Assembly: GCA_021811865.1 (NCBI GenBank)
Contig: JAKAQB010000058.1
Span: 1 to 23,558, forward strand
Direction: 5' to 3'
From: Actinomycetes bacterium
GTDB taxonomy: Bacteria > Actinomycetota > Acidimicrobiia > Acidimicrobiales > Palsa-688
Length of the DNA: 23,558 nucleotides
Of this stretch, positions 1-6,384 are shown piece after piece (the first letter of the stretch is position 1; every line of letters begins with the position of its first letter). A model generated the notes under the pieces. That model ran no database searches. It had not been told where the DNA came from and was given only the letters and a program-made list of their open reading frames with translations. The translations under genes and the position numbers were made by a program.

Positions 1-1
1 A

Positions 2-40
2 GACGACGACCTGACCCTCCAACTCGCCGGCCTCACATAG
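2..40 (+). CDS. 3' end of an unidentified upstream ORF
   Basis: Twelve sense codons (DDDLTLQLAGLT) and a TAG are open from the window edge in this frame. The stretch is too short to assign. It is followed directly by a large inverted repeat, so it could be the last gene of a mobile element that borders the IS21 remnant. That is inference from position only, and the reading frame itself may be fortuitous. Confidence 0.25.
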   Translation, partial: DDDLTLQLAGLT

Positions 41-104
41 TTATCCCGAGGAACCGCCGCCCGAACAGCCCCAACGCTGCCCCAACCGTGCGTCCTCGGG
101 ATAA
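41..104. repeat. 12-bp perfect inverted repeat, 40-nt loop
   Basis: Arms TTATCCCGAGGA (41-52) and TCCTCGGGATAA (93-104) are perfect reverse complements. The structure starts at the end of the edge ORF. It shares the core CGGGATWA with the palindrome at 128-147, so this border carries four copies of one motif. It could be a terminator or the terminal repeats of a mobile element; there is no T-run to favour a terminator. Confidence 0.7.
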
Positions 105-127
105 CAGATCCCTCGTGATTATCGGTC

Positions 128-147
128 TAATCCCGAGTTCGGGATTA
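128..147. repeat. 20-bp near-perfect palindrome at the istA break
   Basis: Arms TAATCCCGA and TCGGGATTA (128-136 and 139-147) are separated by GT. The TAA at 128-130 closes the istA frame upstream, and recognisable IstA sequence begins only a few bases after the palindrome. It therefore marks the point where istA was cut, most likely by insertion of, or recombination with, another element. Confidence 0.7.
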
Positions 148-928
148 CCGCGACAAGCCTCGGATCGAGTCGTTGCAGTCCTACATCAAAAAGAGCTTCT
201 TCGCCGGGCGGGAGTGGGGCTCGTGGCAAGAGATCCTCTCGGGCGCACGGCGCTGGATGGACGAGGTGGCAGGGAAGCGGACGCCGCGTGTCCTCGAGGG
301 GCGCACTCCCCACGAGGTCTTCGCCGCTGACGAAGCCGGCGCCCTGCTCCCCCTGCCTGCCATGCCCTTCGAGCTTGCCACGTGGTCGCAGCCGAAAGTG
401 GCCCCCGACGCGCACGTCCGCGTCGGTCGGTGCCTCTACAGCGTGCCCTGGCGCCTCATCGGCCAGCGGCTCGCGGCTCGGGCGACCAGCCAGTCAGTCC
501 AGCTCTACCGCACAGGCGAGCTCGTGAAGACCCACGCCTTCCAGGCCCGGGGCCGAAAGACCGACCTCGCCGACCTGCCCGAAGAGCGCGTGGGCTTCTA
601 CCTGCGCACGCCGGTGTGGTGCAGGGCCCAGGCGGCGATCATCGGGCCGGCGACCGACGCCTTGGTCGGCGAGCTGCTGAGCGTGAACGTCCTCTACCGC
701 CTGCGCCAGGCACAAGGGGTGCTGCGCCTCGCCGAGCGTCACGGCGAGGTCAGGCTCGAGGCCGCGTGCCGAAGGGCCCTCGACGCCGGCGACCCTTCCT
801 ATCGGACCGTAAAGGGGATCTTGAAGGCCGGCACCGAGCATGAGGACGTCCAAGACCAGCTCCCCGGCGTCGACGTGCCGGCCTACCTGCGCGGACCGAG
901 CGCCTTTGGTGCGGAGGAAGACCGATGA
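131..928 (+). pseudogene. istA: IS21 transposase IstA, C-terminal fragment
   Basis: IstA is the DDE transposase of IS21 elements and works with the ATPase IstB. Only the last part remains. The fragment opens with a block DKPRIES...YIKKSFFAGREW, which matches the end of the catalytic core and includes the expected catalytic Glu (codon 167-169). It continues through the C-terminal domain with the typical segment VRVGRCLYSVP near 415-455. The two catalytic Asp residues and the N-terminal HTH are missing. An in-frame TAA at 128-130 shuts the frame, and no credible start with a ribosome site is present; a TTG at 173 is only an internal leucine codon. The stop TGA overlaps the istB ATG (ATGA), the usual istA-istB coupling. 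The junction with a palindrome suggests disruption by another element. Confidence 0.85.
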
Positions 929-1692
929 GCGCCACCACCGACCACGAGCTCGCCCACGTGCTGCGCCAGCTGCACTTGACCGGCATGCTCGACACCTTGG
1001 AGGTCCGCCTCGCAGAAGCGCGCGCCGGACGTCTCGGCCACGTCGAGTTCCTCGAGGTGCTCTGTCAAGACGAGCTCGCCCGACGCGAGGCCGCCGCCGT
1101 CACGCGGCGGATCCGCCAGGCGCACTTCCCGCGTGAACAGACCCTCGAGAGCTTCGACATGACCTGCAACAAGACGTTGCCTGCAGCGATGATCCGCGAC
1201 CTCGCCCGGCTCAGCTTCATCGAGGCGGGAGAAGGGGTCCTCCTCTACGGGCCGGTCGGGGTCGGAAAGAGCCATCTCGCCGTCGCGCTCGGGCACCTGG
1301 CGTGCCGGCGCGGCTACGACGTGGTCTTCACCACGTGCTCGAAGCTACTCGCCACATTGGCCGGTGGCCACGCCGATCGCACCTTCGCCGAGCGCGTGGC
1401 GAAACTGGCGAAGCCTGGGGTGCTCATCGTCGACGACTGGGCGATGCGGGAGTTCACGGCGACCCAGGCCGACGACGTCTTCGAGCTGCTCTCCGAGCGC
1501 TTGGAGCGGCCACGGCGCTCGCTCATCTGCACCTCGAACCGCTCCCCGTCGGACTGGTATCCCCTCTTCCCCAATGCCGTCGTGGGCGAGTCGATCCTCG
1601 ACCGTCTTTTGAACTCGAGCCACCACGTGCTGTTGGAGGGAAAGAGCTACCGGCCCAAGAACCGGCCTGGACGTCAACGGACGGAGGGCTGA
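925..1692 (+). CDS. istB: IS21 helper ATPase IstB
   Basis: IstB is the AAA+ ATPase that selects target DNA and activates the IstA transposase. The 255-residue length is normal for the family. A Walker A motif GPVGVGKSH lies near residues 109-117 and a Walker B motif LIVDD near 167-171, followed by the sensor-like segment ICTSNRSP and the family signature ILDRLLNSSHHVLLEGKSYR at the C-terminus. The ATG overlaps the istA stop, so translation is probably coupled. The gene looks intact, but its partner istA is broken, so any function would need an IstA from another copy in the genome. Confidence 0.95.
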   Translation: MSATTDHELAHVLRQLHLTGMLDTLEVRLAEARAGRLGHVEFLEVLCQDELARREAAAVTRRIRQAHFPREQTLESFDMTCNKTLPAAMIRDLARLSFIEAGEGVLLYGPVGVGKSHLAVALGHLACRRGYDVVFTTCSKLLATLAGGHADRTFAERVAKLAKPGVLIVDDWAMREFTATQADDVFELLSERLERPRRSLICTSNRSPSDWYPLFPNAVVGESILDRLLNSSHHVLLEGKSYRPKNRPGRQRTEG

Positions 1693-1697
1693 ACAGT

Positions 1698-1840
1698 GCC
1701 GCTGCCTCCGACGGTGTCAAGCCCACGCTGCGAGGCGCCGCCACGATGGGCGACGGCTGTGCCGTCGGCTCGCTGTGCTCGCCTCGCCCATCGGGCTCCG
1801 CTTCTCGCTCTTCGGGGCTTGACACCGTCTCGGCAGCGGC
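1698..1840. repeat. 143-bp nested dyad element after istB
   Basis: The outer arms are 1698-1724 and 1815-1840: GCCGCTGCC plus GACGGTGTCAAGCCC on the left pair with GGGCTTGACACCGTC plus GGCAGCGGC on the right, with only a 2-3 nt mismatch between the blocks. Inside are perfect arms CGATGGGCGA (1744-1753) and TCGCCCATCG (1784-1793), and an alternative small stem GACGGC/GCCGTC (1752-1766). The whole segment could fold into one long hairpin. No ORF here looks like a protein. Possible readings are a terminator complex of the IS or a MITE-like insertion inside it. Confidence 0.7.
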
Positions 1841-1852
1841 GGGGCGCACTCA

Positions 1853-1878
1853 GGAAGCGACGCAGGGGCGTCGCTTCC
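1853..1878. terminator. 11-bp perfect hairpin, 4-nt loop
   Basis: GGAAGCGACGC (1853-1863) and GCGTCGCTTCC (1868-1878) enclose the loop AGGG. A weaker hairpin, CCGGGCC/GGCCCGG, follows at 1899-1919. They lie between istB and the right end of the element, where a transcription stop that shields the neighbour would fit. Neither has a T-run, as is common in GC-rich actinobacteria, so the terminator role is inferred. Confidence 0.45.
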
Positions 1879-1993
1879 AACGCCAAGCGCGATGTCTACC
1901 GGGCCTCGGGTGGGCCCGGATGACCGGCGCGCCCCCGAGCCGGACCGTTGACGAGAGGAGGTGATCGACGGCACCATGACACCCAGGACCAGG

Positions 1994-2035
1994 TCGGGAA
2001 TTACGTGATCGACCCCCTCGGGAATTACGTGATCG
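1994..2035. repeat. Two 18-bp direct repeats at the IS21 right end
   Basis: TCGGGAATTACGTGATCG occurs at 1994-2011 and again at 2018-2035 (period 24 bp, perfect). Multiple repeats inside the termini are a known IS21-family feature and bind the transposase. They lie 300 bp after istB and just before a CA at 2040-2041, which fits a right terminus. Confidence 0.75.
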
Positions 2036-2083
2036 TCGGCACCCACGACGAGAATCTTCAGAAATCGACTCTCCCCTGGTCAA

Positions 2084-2112
2084 GGGACAAAGGCGTGCCA
2101 CCTACGTAGAAT
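2084..2112 (+). promoter_or_regulatory. Putative promoter of the hydrolase-LuxR gene
   Basis: A -10 box TAGAAT (2107-2112) is preceded, after 17 bp, by GGGACA (2084-2089, four of six bases of the -35 consensus). The predicted +1 falls near 2119, so the mRNA would begin almost at the GTG at 2122. This agrees with the lack of any Shine-Dalgarno sequence there. The promoter lies about 45 bp outside the proposed IS end. Confidence 0.5.
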
Positions 2113-2121
2113 TGCGCACCG

Positions 2122-3213
2122 GTGATCGATTCCGGCCCGTCGCAGCGAAGCGCGACAACCGTCGGCAGGACCGCTTCCGGCATCGCCTACCAGGTGGCCG
2201 CAGGCGGCTACCCCGATGTGCTCCTCGTCCCCGACGGGCTTGTCCCGATGGCCGCCTTCAGGCAGCTCCCCGCCTACGCACAGTTCCTTGCCCAGCTGGG
2301 CGAACTCGGCCGCCTCGTCCTCTTCGACCGCCGGGGCATCGGTGCCTCCGCCAATGCGGCGCGGCTCCGGCCCTGGGGGCTCGCCGACTGGGCCGAGGAC
2401 GCCAAAGAGGTGCTCGCTGCCGCAGGATCGGTCCGGGCGGTGATCGTCGCCCTGGCTGAAGGCGCCATGACGGCCGTTGCCCTCGCGGCGCGCAGCCCGT
2501 CGTGCGTCGCAGCCCTGGTGCTCCTCAACGCCACGCCCGGCCCCGCCTTGGCCCCCTTGTCGCGGCGCGGGCAGGGGCCGGGGTACATCGCCTACCTGCG
2601 CTCCACCCTCCCGCAGGGGTGGATCACCGACCCACCCGGCATAGAGGTGCTCGCCCCGAGCCTCGGGCAAGAGCCGGTCTTCTCGCAGTGGCTCACCGGC
2701 GCCTTCCGCCAAGCGGGCGACGCCCGCAGGTTCCTGCCCGCCTTCGACCTGGCGCTGCGGTCCGACGTGCGCCCGTACCTTGCCCAAGTGCAGGCGCCCA
2801 CCCTCGTCGTCCATCGCCGTGCCGACGCGTGGTTCTCAACCGACCACGGCCGCGCCCTTTCGGCTGCGATCGCCGGGTCGCGCTATGTCGAGCTGCCCGG
2901 AGCCGATCACGCGCCGTATGCCGGTGACACCGTCGACCTATTCAGCGCCATCCGATGGTTCATCGCGGAGACCTTCCCCTCGAAGCTCGCCCTCCGGCCG
3001 GGTGACCTCAACGAGAGCGACATGCGGCTCTCCCCACGCCAGGCGCAGATCCTGCAAATGGTTCGAGCAGGTCTCACCGACAAAGAAGTCGCCGTGCGGA
3101 TAGGGCTCAGCCACCGCACGGTACAGAAACATCTCCAGTTCGCCTACCGGCGTCTCGGTGTGCGCAACCGCACGGCTGCAGCGCTCTCGTCCAAGATGCC
3201 CACCGCCGGCTAG
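2122..3213 (+). CDS. Alpha/beta-hydrolase-fold / LuxR HTH fusion regulator
   Basis: The 363-residue protein joins a hydrolase-fold domain (about 20-285) to a GerE/LuxR-type DNA-binding domain (about 303-358: LSPRQAQILQMV, LTDKEVAVRIGLSHRTVQKHL). It is probably a cytoplasmic transcription regulator whose N-terminal domain senses a small molecule. The hydrolase part keeps the strand-turn DRRGIGAS (69-76), a candidate acid D235 (VVHRRADAW) and a candidate base H263 (LPGADHAPYAGD). At the nucleophile elbow it reads ALAEGA (110-115), so Ala112 stands where Ser/Cys/Asp is expected, and a catalytic role is doubtful. The GTG start has no ribosome site but sits right behind a promoter, so a leaderless mRNA is likely. 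Its target is unknown; the TetR unit downstream is one candidate. Confidence 0.85.
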   Translation: MIDSGPSQRSATTVGRTASGIAYQVAAGGYPDVLLVPDGLVPMAAFRQLPAYAQFLAQLGELGRLVLFDRRGIGASANAARLRPWGLADWAEDAKEVLAAAGSVRAVIVALAEGAMTAVALAARSPSCVAALVLLNATPGPALAPLSRRGQGPGYIAYLRSTLPQGWITDPPGIEVLAPSLGQEPVFSQWLTGAFRQAGDARRFLPAFDLALRSDVRPYLAQVQAPTLVVHRRADAWFSTDHGRALSAAIAGSRYVELPGADHAPYAGDTVDLFSAIRWFIAETFPSKLALRPGDLNESDMRLSPRQAQILQMVRAGLTDKEVAVRIGLSHRTVQKHLQFAYRRLGVRNRTAAALSSKMPTAG

Positions 3214-3238
3214 ATCGAGGGTCGCGCCATCCCTTTCA

Positions 3239-3425
3239 GGTGCGACCGTTTATCGGGACACCCGCGTCAGGTCCCGGCGGATCCCGCCGCCATGTCCGAC
3301 GACCGCATTCCGGGTGCGGGGACAGTCTCTTGGTGCGACCGTTTATCGGGACACCCGCGTCAGGTCCCGGCGGATCCCGCCGCCATGTCCGACGACCGCA
3401 TTCCGGGTGTGGGGACAGTCTCTTG
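3239..3425. repeat. 93-bp tandem duplication
   Basis: Two adjacent copies (3239-3331 and 3332-3425) have a period of exactly 93 bp. I see a single difference, C at 3317 versus T at 3410. Each copy starts GGTGCGACCGTTTATCGGG, holds a small dyad GGCGGATCCCGCC and ends GGGGACAGTCTCTTG. The second copy ends inside the -35 region of the TetR promoter, so the duplication may alter its upstream control. Near-identity points to a recent event or to conversion. ORFs running through it show a repeated peptide and look fortuitous. Confidence 0.95.
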
Positions 3426-3451
3426 ACGGCCTTCCCCTAGCGTCCTATAAC
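3423..3451 (+). promoter_or_regulatory. Near-consensus sigma-70-type promoter of the TetR unit
   Basis: TTGACG (3423-3428), a 17-bp spacer and TATAAC (3446-3451) match the housekeeping consensus at five of six bases in each box. The predicted +1 is about 3458-3459, which is the GTG start of the TetR gene. The transcript would therefore be leaderless. Confidence 0.75.
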
Positions 3452-3453
3452 TA

Positions 3454-3470
3454 TCCTAGTGGCATTAGGA
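3454..3470. promoter_or_regulatory. Operator-like dyad over +1 and start codon
   Basis: TCCTA (3454-3458) and TAGGA (3466-3470) are mirror arms around GTGGCAT. The dyad covers the predicted +1 and the first codons of the TetR gene. TetR proteins commonly repress their own promoter through a short palindrome in this position, so autorepression is likely but inferred. Confidence 0.5.
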
Positions 3471-4082
3471 GAACCGATCCAGGATCGGAGAGCTCGCCGG
3501 CATGAGGCGACCAAACTCGAGATCGTCGACGCGGCCTGGGAGGTGGCGAGGGAGAAGGGCCTCGCAGGTCTTTCCCTTTCGGACGTGGCGGCCCGGGTGG
3601 GGATGCGGGTGCCGTCGCTGTACTCGTACTTCGCGTCGAAGAACGAGATCTACGACGCCATGTTCGCCCAGGGCAACGACGAGTTCATCGAGTTCATCAA
3701 GGATCGTCACGCCAACCTGCCGAAGAAGCCTCGCGAACGTCTGCGGGGAGGGTTTCGCATCTACTTCGATTTCTGTACGCAGGATCCGGTCCGCTACCAG
3801 CTTCTGTTCCAGCGGACGATCCCCGGCTTCGAGCCCTCGGAGGCCTCCTACGCGAAGGCGATCGAAGTGCTCAGGCTGTTCCGGGAGGACCTCGCCAGCA
3901 TCGGACTGGCCGGCGACCAGCAGGACGAGGACCTTCTCACCGCGCTGAGCTCTGGCCTGGTCGACCAGCAGGTCGCCAACGACCCCGGCGGCGACCGCTG
4001 GGCAGGGCTGGTCGACGCGGTGGCCGACCTGGCCTACGACCACGTGACGAAGAAGCAACGAAGGCGGCGCCAGGCCACCTAA
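3459..4082 (+). CDS. TetR/AcrR-family transcriptional regulator
   Basis: This is a 207-residue regulator of usual TetR length. The N-terminal HTH spans about residues 20-66 (IVDAAWEVAREKGLAGLSL, SDVAARVGMRVPSLYSYFASK), followed by an all-helical ligand-binding region with no sequence clue to the ligand. The GTG start coincides with the predicted transcription start; no ribosome site precedes it, and no later ATG would keep the HTH intact. It is the first gene of a likely three-gene unit with an SRPBCC protein (22-bp gap) and a glycosyltransferase. It probably controls that unit and itself through the dyad at 3454-3470, responding to a hydrophobic compound handled by the two partners. Confidence 0.93.
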   Translation: MALGEPIQDRRARRHEATKLEIVDAAWEVAREKGLAGLSLSDVAARVGMRVPSLYSYFASKNEIYDAMFAQGNDEFIEFIKDRHANLPKKPRERLRGGFRIYFDFCTQDPVRYQLLFQRTIPGFEPSEASYAKAIEVLRLFREDLASIGLAGDQQDEDLLTALSSGLVDQQVANDPGGDRWAGLVDAVADLAYDHVTKKQRRRRQAT

Positions 4083-4104
4083 GCCGACAGGAAGGAGGTC
4101 AAGC

Positions 4105-4581
4105 ATGAGAACGGCGAGGACCGGAACCGTCCAGGTACACATCGACGCCCCTACCGAGAAGGTGTGGGCCTTGCTCTCGAACCTCGACCGTATGGGGGAG
4201 TGGAGCCCGGAGTGCTACCGGGTCGAGTGGGAGGACGGCGCGTCCTCGCCGGCCACGCCTGGGGCGCGTTTTCGAGGCTGGAACCGCTACGGACGCATGA
4301 AGTGGTCGGTCGCCTGCCAGGTAAAGACCGCTGTGCCTGAAAAGGAGCTCAGCTGGTCCACCCTGGTGCGGGGAAAGGAGATGGTCACCTGGAGCTACCG
4401 CCTCGAGCCTTCGGACGGCGGGGTGGACCTGGTCGAGTCCTTCGAAGTCCACTGGCTGCCGATCTCAGCCCGCATCGCCGAGGACTACCTCATGTTCGAC
4501 CGGGATCGCCGCCGGGAAGAGGCCATGCGCCAGACGCTCAGACGAATCAAGGCCCTGGCCGAAGCCGAATCGAGCTCGTAA
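4105..4581 (+). CDS. SRPBCC (START/Bet v1-like) family protein
   Basis: The 158-residue protein has the polyketide-cyclase/SRPBCC pattern. An N-terminal strand (GTVQVHIDAPTEKVWALLSN) leads into the helix pair ending DRMGEWSPEC, followed by a central antiparallel sheet (SVACQVKTAVPEKELSWST...VTWSYRLEP...DLVESFEV) and a long C-terminal helix rich in Arg (ETLRRIK-like). This fold encloses a hydrophobic cavity and binds or transforms lipophilic ligands. A strong ribosome site, AAGGAGGT, lies 6 bp before the ATG. The stop shares one base with the next start (TAATG), so it is co-translated with the glycosyltransferase. A ligand-presenting or cyclase/hydrolase role for the glycosyltransferase substrate is plausible but unproven. 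Confidence 0.88.
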   Translation: MRTARTGTVQVHIDAPTEKVWALLSNLDRMGEWSPECYRVEWEDGASSPATPGARFRGWNRYGRMKWSVACQVKTAVPEKELSWSTLVRGKEMVTWSYRLEPSDGGVDLVESFEVHWLPISARIAEDYLMFDRDRRREEAMRQTLRRIKALAEAESSS

Positions 4582-5789
4582 TGGCGGCCGGGCGCGTGCT
4601 CATCGTGAGCTGGGGCGGGGGAGGGAACTTCCCGCCCGCCCTGGCGCTTGCCGATCGCCTCGTCCGCTGCGGCGACGAAGTGGCCGTGATCGCCGACGCC
4701 GCCCCGGCGGACCGCTCAGTCGTCGAAAGCGTGACCGGCTGCGGGGCCCAGCTGTTCGAGTACCGCTCCGTGGAGCCCTGGCCGGCCGGTCTCAGCCTGG
4801 AGGAGGACCCGGTGCGCTTCGACGAGATGCGAAACGGCGTCCCGACCGCCAAGGACATCCTTGCCGCAGCCGCCGAGTTCCAGCCCCACGTCATGGTCGT
4901 CGACTGCATGATCGGAGCCGGATTGGTCGCCGCCGAGCAGCTGGGCGTTCCCACCTGCGTGCTGGTTCACGTCCTCTACCAGCCCTTCGTCTCTTACTGG
5001 GCGGACATAGCGGTGGACGTGCGTCGCTGCCGGAAGGCCTTCGGCATGCCCGAGCTGGATGCGCCGGTCGCCTTCGAACAGCTGAAACGCTGTGCCAAGG
5101 TGCTCGTGCTTGTGCCCGAGGCCTTCGACTACCCCGGCGCCCCGAGAACCGCCGAGACCCACTACGTCGGTCCGATCTTCAGCCAGCGCCCTGCTGATCC
5201 ACTGGGCGATCTTGGCTTCCATCCCTCCGATGACCGCCCGCTGGTACTGGTCTCGTTGAGCACCACGCCGATGCGCCAGCGCGAAGCCCTGCCCCCGATC
5301 CTCGAGGCGCTCGGTGGGCTTCCCGTCCGGGGCCTGGTCACGCTCGGGGGGATAGCCGTCGACCTCCAATGCCACTCGGTACCTGACAATGTCGTCGTGC
5401 ACGACTACCTCCCCCATGCCGCCGTCCTCCCACGGGTCTCCGCCGTGGTCACCCATGCCGGCCTCAGCACGGTGATGGCCACCCTTGCCCACGGAATTCC
5501 CCTCGTGTGCATCCCCCAGGGCCGCGAGCAGCCCCTCAACGCCGAGCGGGTGCACGCATGCGGAGCGGGGATCAGCCTCGCGATGGACGCCAAGCCCGAG
5601 GTCATAGCCTCGGCGATCGCGACGGTCCTGGGTGAACCCTCCCACAAGTCTGCCGCCGGGTCGCTGGCGGCAGCGATCAACGCGCTCGGTCGCGGGCAGG
5701 CGGCGGTCGACCACGTCCAGTCGTTGCTGGCGCGAGCGCCGCGATCAGCCGGTGGTGGGCTGTGCCCATGGATGTCGGTACGAAGGTGA
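4581..5789 (+). CDS. UGT/macrolide-type glycosyltransferase (GT1)
   Basis: The 402-residue GT-B enzyme should transfer a sugar from an NDP-sugar to a lipophilic acceptor. The N-terminal Rossmann half has the glycine-rich start VLIVSWGGGGNFPPALALADRL. The C-terminal half carries the donor-binding signature HAGLSTVMATLAHGIPLVCIP..EQPLNAERV beginning at His292. Length is typical of MGT-like bacterial enzymes. No signal peptide or membrane segment is seen. Translation is coupled to the SRPBCC gene (TAATG), so the likely job is glycosylation of a compound bound by that partner, for detoxification or as a product-tailoring step. The last 17 residues (APRSAGGG...) look non-conserved, which suggests the 3' end may have drifted or been replaced. 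Confidence 0.88.
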   Translation: MAAGRVLIVSWGGGGNFPPALALADRLVRCGDEVAVIADAAPADRSVVESVTGCGAQLFEYRSVEPWPAGLSLEEDPVRFDEMRNGVPTAKDILAAAAEFQPHVMVVDCMIGAGLVAAEQLGVPTCVLVHVLYQPFVSYWADIAVDVRRCRKAFGMPELDAPVAFEQLKRCAKVLVLVPEAFDYPGAPRTAETHYVGPIFSQRPADPLGDLGFHPSDDRPLVLVSLSTTPMRQREALPPILEALGGLPVRGLVTLGGIAVDLQCHSVPDNVVVHDYLPHAAVLPRVSAVVTHAGLSTVMATLAHGIPLVCIPQGREQPLNAERVHACGAGISLAMDAKPEVIASAIATVLGEPSHKSAAGSLAAAINALGRGQAAVDHVQSLLARAPRSAGGGLCPWMSVRR

Positions 5790-6384
5790 TGCCATCGACA
5801 ATCGCATGCCGGCAAGCAAGTGGGTTGACAAATGCAGCTGTTATCTCGATGGGCACCAAGGCCTGGTGGCTGACCCGGCCAACTCAGCCGCCGTCTCGGT
5901 GAGAGCCTCTGTTCCTCTTCGAGGGATCGAACCGGGTCGGGGGCTCCGGATAGGGTTGCGCCGATGAGAGCACCCAACCAAGAAGACGCTGCGCTGTACC
6001 TGCGTGTGTGGGCGCTCAAAGAGACCCCGACCCAGGCCGAGGCGAGAGCGTGGTTCTTTTGAGCACTTTACGAGGGCGCCGGAGTGCTTGTGTCACGCGG
6101 ACTTTGCACGAGGACGTGTACTTCGACGCGCCGTTCGCGCTCGAGCTCAAGGCCAAGGCCGACCACCTGCCCGAAGAAGGCTCCTGCAACTGCCAGGTGA
6201 TAGAGCACGCCCGGCCGCCCAGAACCGCTGGGCACCTCTCCTTCGGACGCGCGCCGTCGTCGGGTGAGCCCCGCCGATGTAGCCGTACAGGTCAGAGCGG
6301 CTGCAGCTGCACCGATTTATTCCTCAAGGCGGCGCAGGACTACCGGTGAGAGACGTCTCGGGAGAAGCCCTCGGTGGCAACCCT
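5790..6384. other. Gene-poor, probably decayed region
   Basis: No convincing gene fills these 595 bp. A short ORF (5964-6062) is described separately. A second open stretch around 6104-6270 has protein-like composition (EDVYFDAPFALELKAKAD, then EEGSCNCQVIEHARPP), but I do not recognise it and it has no credible start. No clear terminator is visible between the convergent genes on either side. The region reads as the remains of one or two disrupted genes. Confidence 0.5.
5964..6062 (+). pseudogene. 32-codon ORF, possibly the 5' end of a broken gene
   Basis: ATG at 5964 encodes 32 residues (MRAPNQEDAALYLRVWALKE, then TPTQAEARAWFF) and stops at TGA 6060-6062. Past the stop the same frame reads ALYEGAGVLVSRG, which still looks protein-like, so the TGA could be a nonsense mutation in a longer gene. 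A -10-like TAGGGT (5951-5956) lies 7 bp before the ATG, the spacing of a leaderless promoter; there is no good -35. I do not recognise the family. Confidence 0.35.

Larger units (their letters stand above)
148..2041 (+). mobile_element. IS21-family element remnant (left end missing)
   Basis: The segment holds a 5'-truncated istA, an overlapping intact istB, about 350 bp of hairpin-rich noncoding DNA and a right end. Two copies of an 18-bp repeat (1994-2011, 2018-2035) lie just before a CA dinucleotide at 2040-2041. IS21 elements are known to carry multiple end repeats and TG...CA termini, so 2041 is my estimate of the right end. The left end and most of the IstA catalytic domain are absent, so the element cannot move by itself. 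The right boundary is inferred, not proven. Confidence 0.7.

Noticed and set aside
3239..3425. Tandem repeat considered as a CRISPR array
   Set aside because: Only two directly adjacent 93-bp copies, no spacers and no cas genes.
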